From: Candidatus Benthicola azotiphorus
Lineage (GTDB): Bacteria > Gemmatimonadota > Gemmatimonadetes > Palauibacterales > Palauibacteraceae
Length of the DNA: 7,238 bases
Direction: 5' to 3'
Assembly: GCA_947581745.1 (NCBI GenBank)
Contig: CANPVW010000064.1
Location: 1-7,238, forward strand
Position 1 is the stretch's first letter. Each line of letters begins with the position of its first letter. The notes under the pieces were generated by a model. It was given only the letters and a program-made list of their open reading frames with translations. It did not search any database and was not told the DNA's origin. Positions 6,862 to 7,238 of the stretch are shown here, piece after piece. Made by a program: the position numbers and the translations under genes.

Positions 6862-6869
6862 CTCCCTCC
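6862..6869 (-). promoter_or_regulatory. Shine-Dalgarno of the Yip1-like gene
   Basis: The minus strand reads GGAGGGAG, 8 bases before ATG 6853. It decides the start over the in-frame ATG at 6919, whose extra 22 residues (Pro/Arg/Gly-rich) look like non-coding leader. Confidence 0.6.
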
Positions 6870-6929
6870 GCTGGGCCGGGCCCGGGACGACTGGAGAGGC
6901 GCCCCCGGGCTGCCGGCATGGTGCTCAGT

Positions 6930-7238
6930 TCAGATTGGGCGTGCGTTCGTCACTCTGGCAAGCTCGATGCCCGCCTTCTCGTCCACCGTGAGCAGAATCA
7001 ACCCGCCCACGATGAAGAACAGGAGGAGGCTCGACACGGCGACGCGCTGTCCGAACGGTATGACGAGGGCCCCGATGAGCATCGGCCCCATGAACGAAGT
7101 CACCTTGCCTGAAAAGGCGAAGAAGCCGAAGAACTCTCCCTTGTGCTTCTCGGGGACCAGCCGACCCATCAGGGACCGGCTCGCGGACTGGTTCGGACCG
7201 ACGAAGATCCCGATCAGCACACCGGCGATCCAGAACCA
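6930..7238 (-). CDS. Major facilitator transporter, C-terminal part (UMF1/Atg22-like), 5' end outside window
   Basis: The last 102 residues are present and the frame is open through base 7238 (WFWIAGVLIGIFVGPNQ..), so the GTG at 7220 is internal rather than a start. Three membrane segments fit the final helices of a 12-span transporter: one at the window edge, one around FFGFFAFSGKVTSFMGPMLIG, and one around VAVSSLLLFFIVGGLILLTV. The loop SRSLMGRLVPEKHKGEFFGFF, with its S-R-S-L...R-L-V-P-E...E-F-F-G-F pattern, resembles the UMF1 (Atg22-like) group of the major facilitator superfamily. A charged tail (DEKAGIELARVTNARPI) ends at TGA 6932-6930. The substrate cannot be inferred. It is the most upstream gene visible and lies 76 bases before the Yip1-like gene. 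Confidence 0.85.
   Translation of the reverse strand, partial: WFWIAGVLIGIFVGPNQSASRSLMGRLVPEKHKGEFFGFFAFSGKVTSFMGPMLIGALVIPFGQRVAVSSLLLFFIVGGLILLTVDEKAGIELARVTNARPI

Noticed and set aside
6880..6910. An inverted repeat GCCCGGG/CCCGGGC between the transporter and the Yip1-like gene.
   Set aside because: The arms are only 7 bp with a 17-base loop, no T-run follows, and such GC palindromes occur readily in this composition. It is not enough to call a terminator or operator.

Overview
The window is a GC-rich bacterial segment with six protein genes, all on the minus strand. Transcription therefore runs from high to low coordinates. Two genes are cut by the window edges. The organism is clearly Gram-negative-type: it has a TonB-dependent outer-membrane receptor ending in phenylalanine, a periplasmic or secreted peptidase with a Sec signal, and two lipoprotein-type signal peptides. 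The combination of high GC, a receptor with an N-terminal carboxypeptidase-regulatory-like domain, an M14 peptidase and TolB/NHL propeller lipoproteins would fit Gemmatimonadota or a similar environmental phylum. That assignment is an impression from family content, not a demonstrated placement.

Layout in transcription order. (1) 7238-6930: C-terminal part of a major facilitator transporter resembling the UMF1/Atg22-like group, running off the right edge. (2) 6853-6338: a 171-residue multi-spanning membrane protein resembling the Yip1 family. A GC-rich hairpin follows it at 6318-6291. (3) 6213-4594: a secreted M14-type zinc carboxypeptidase. (4) 4597-1661: a 978-residue TonB-dependent receptor. 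(5) 1664-495: a TolB-like (PD40) beta-propeller lipoprotein. (6) 516-1: an NHL-repeat beta-propeller lipoprotein, running off the left edge.

Genes 3 to 6 form one very compact unit. The peptidase stop and receptor start overlap as ATGA. The receptor stop and first lipoprotein start overlap as TTGA if the favoured TTG start is right, or lie 8 bases apart if the ATG is used. The first lipoprotein's end overlaps the second's start by 22 bases. This suggests one transcript with translational coupling. A reasonable inference is a cell-envelope uptake system: the peptidase trims a peptide-containing substrate, one or both propeller lipoproteins bind it or assist the receptor, and the receptor imports it. 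No SusD-like protein is visible. The beta-propeller partners recall the BtuG-BtuB arrangement of Bacteroides, but only by analogy. The receptor also carries a perfect EF-hand-type calcium loop just before its final beta-strand, which is the most distinctive local feature of the window.

No RNA genes, CRISPR arrays, insertion sequences or other mobile-element signatures were seen. The only non-coding stretches are 6214-6337 and 6854-6929.
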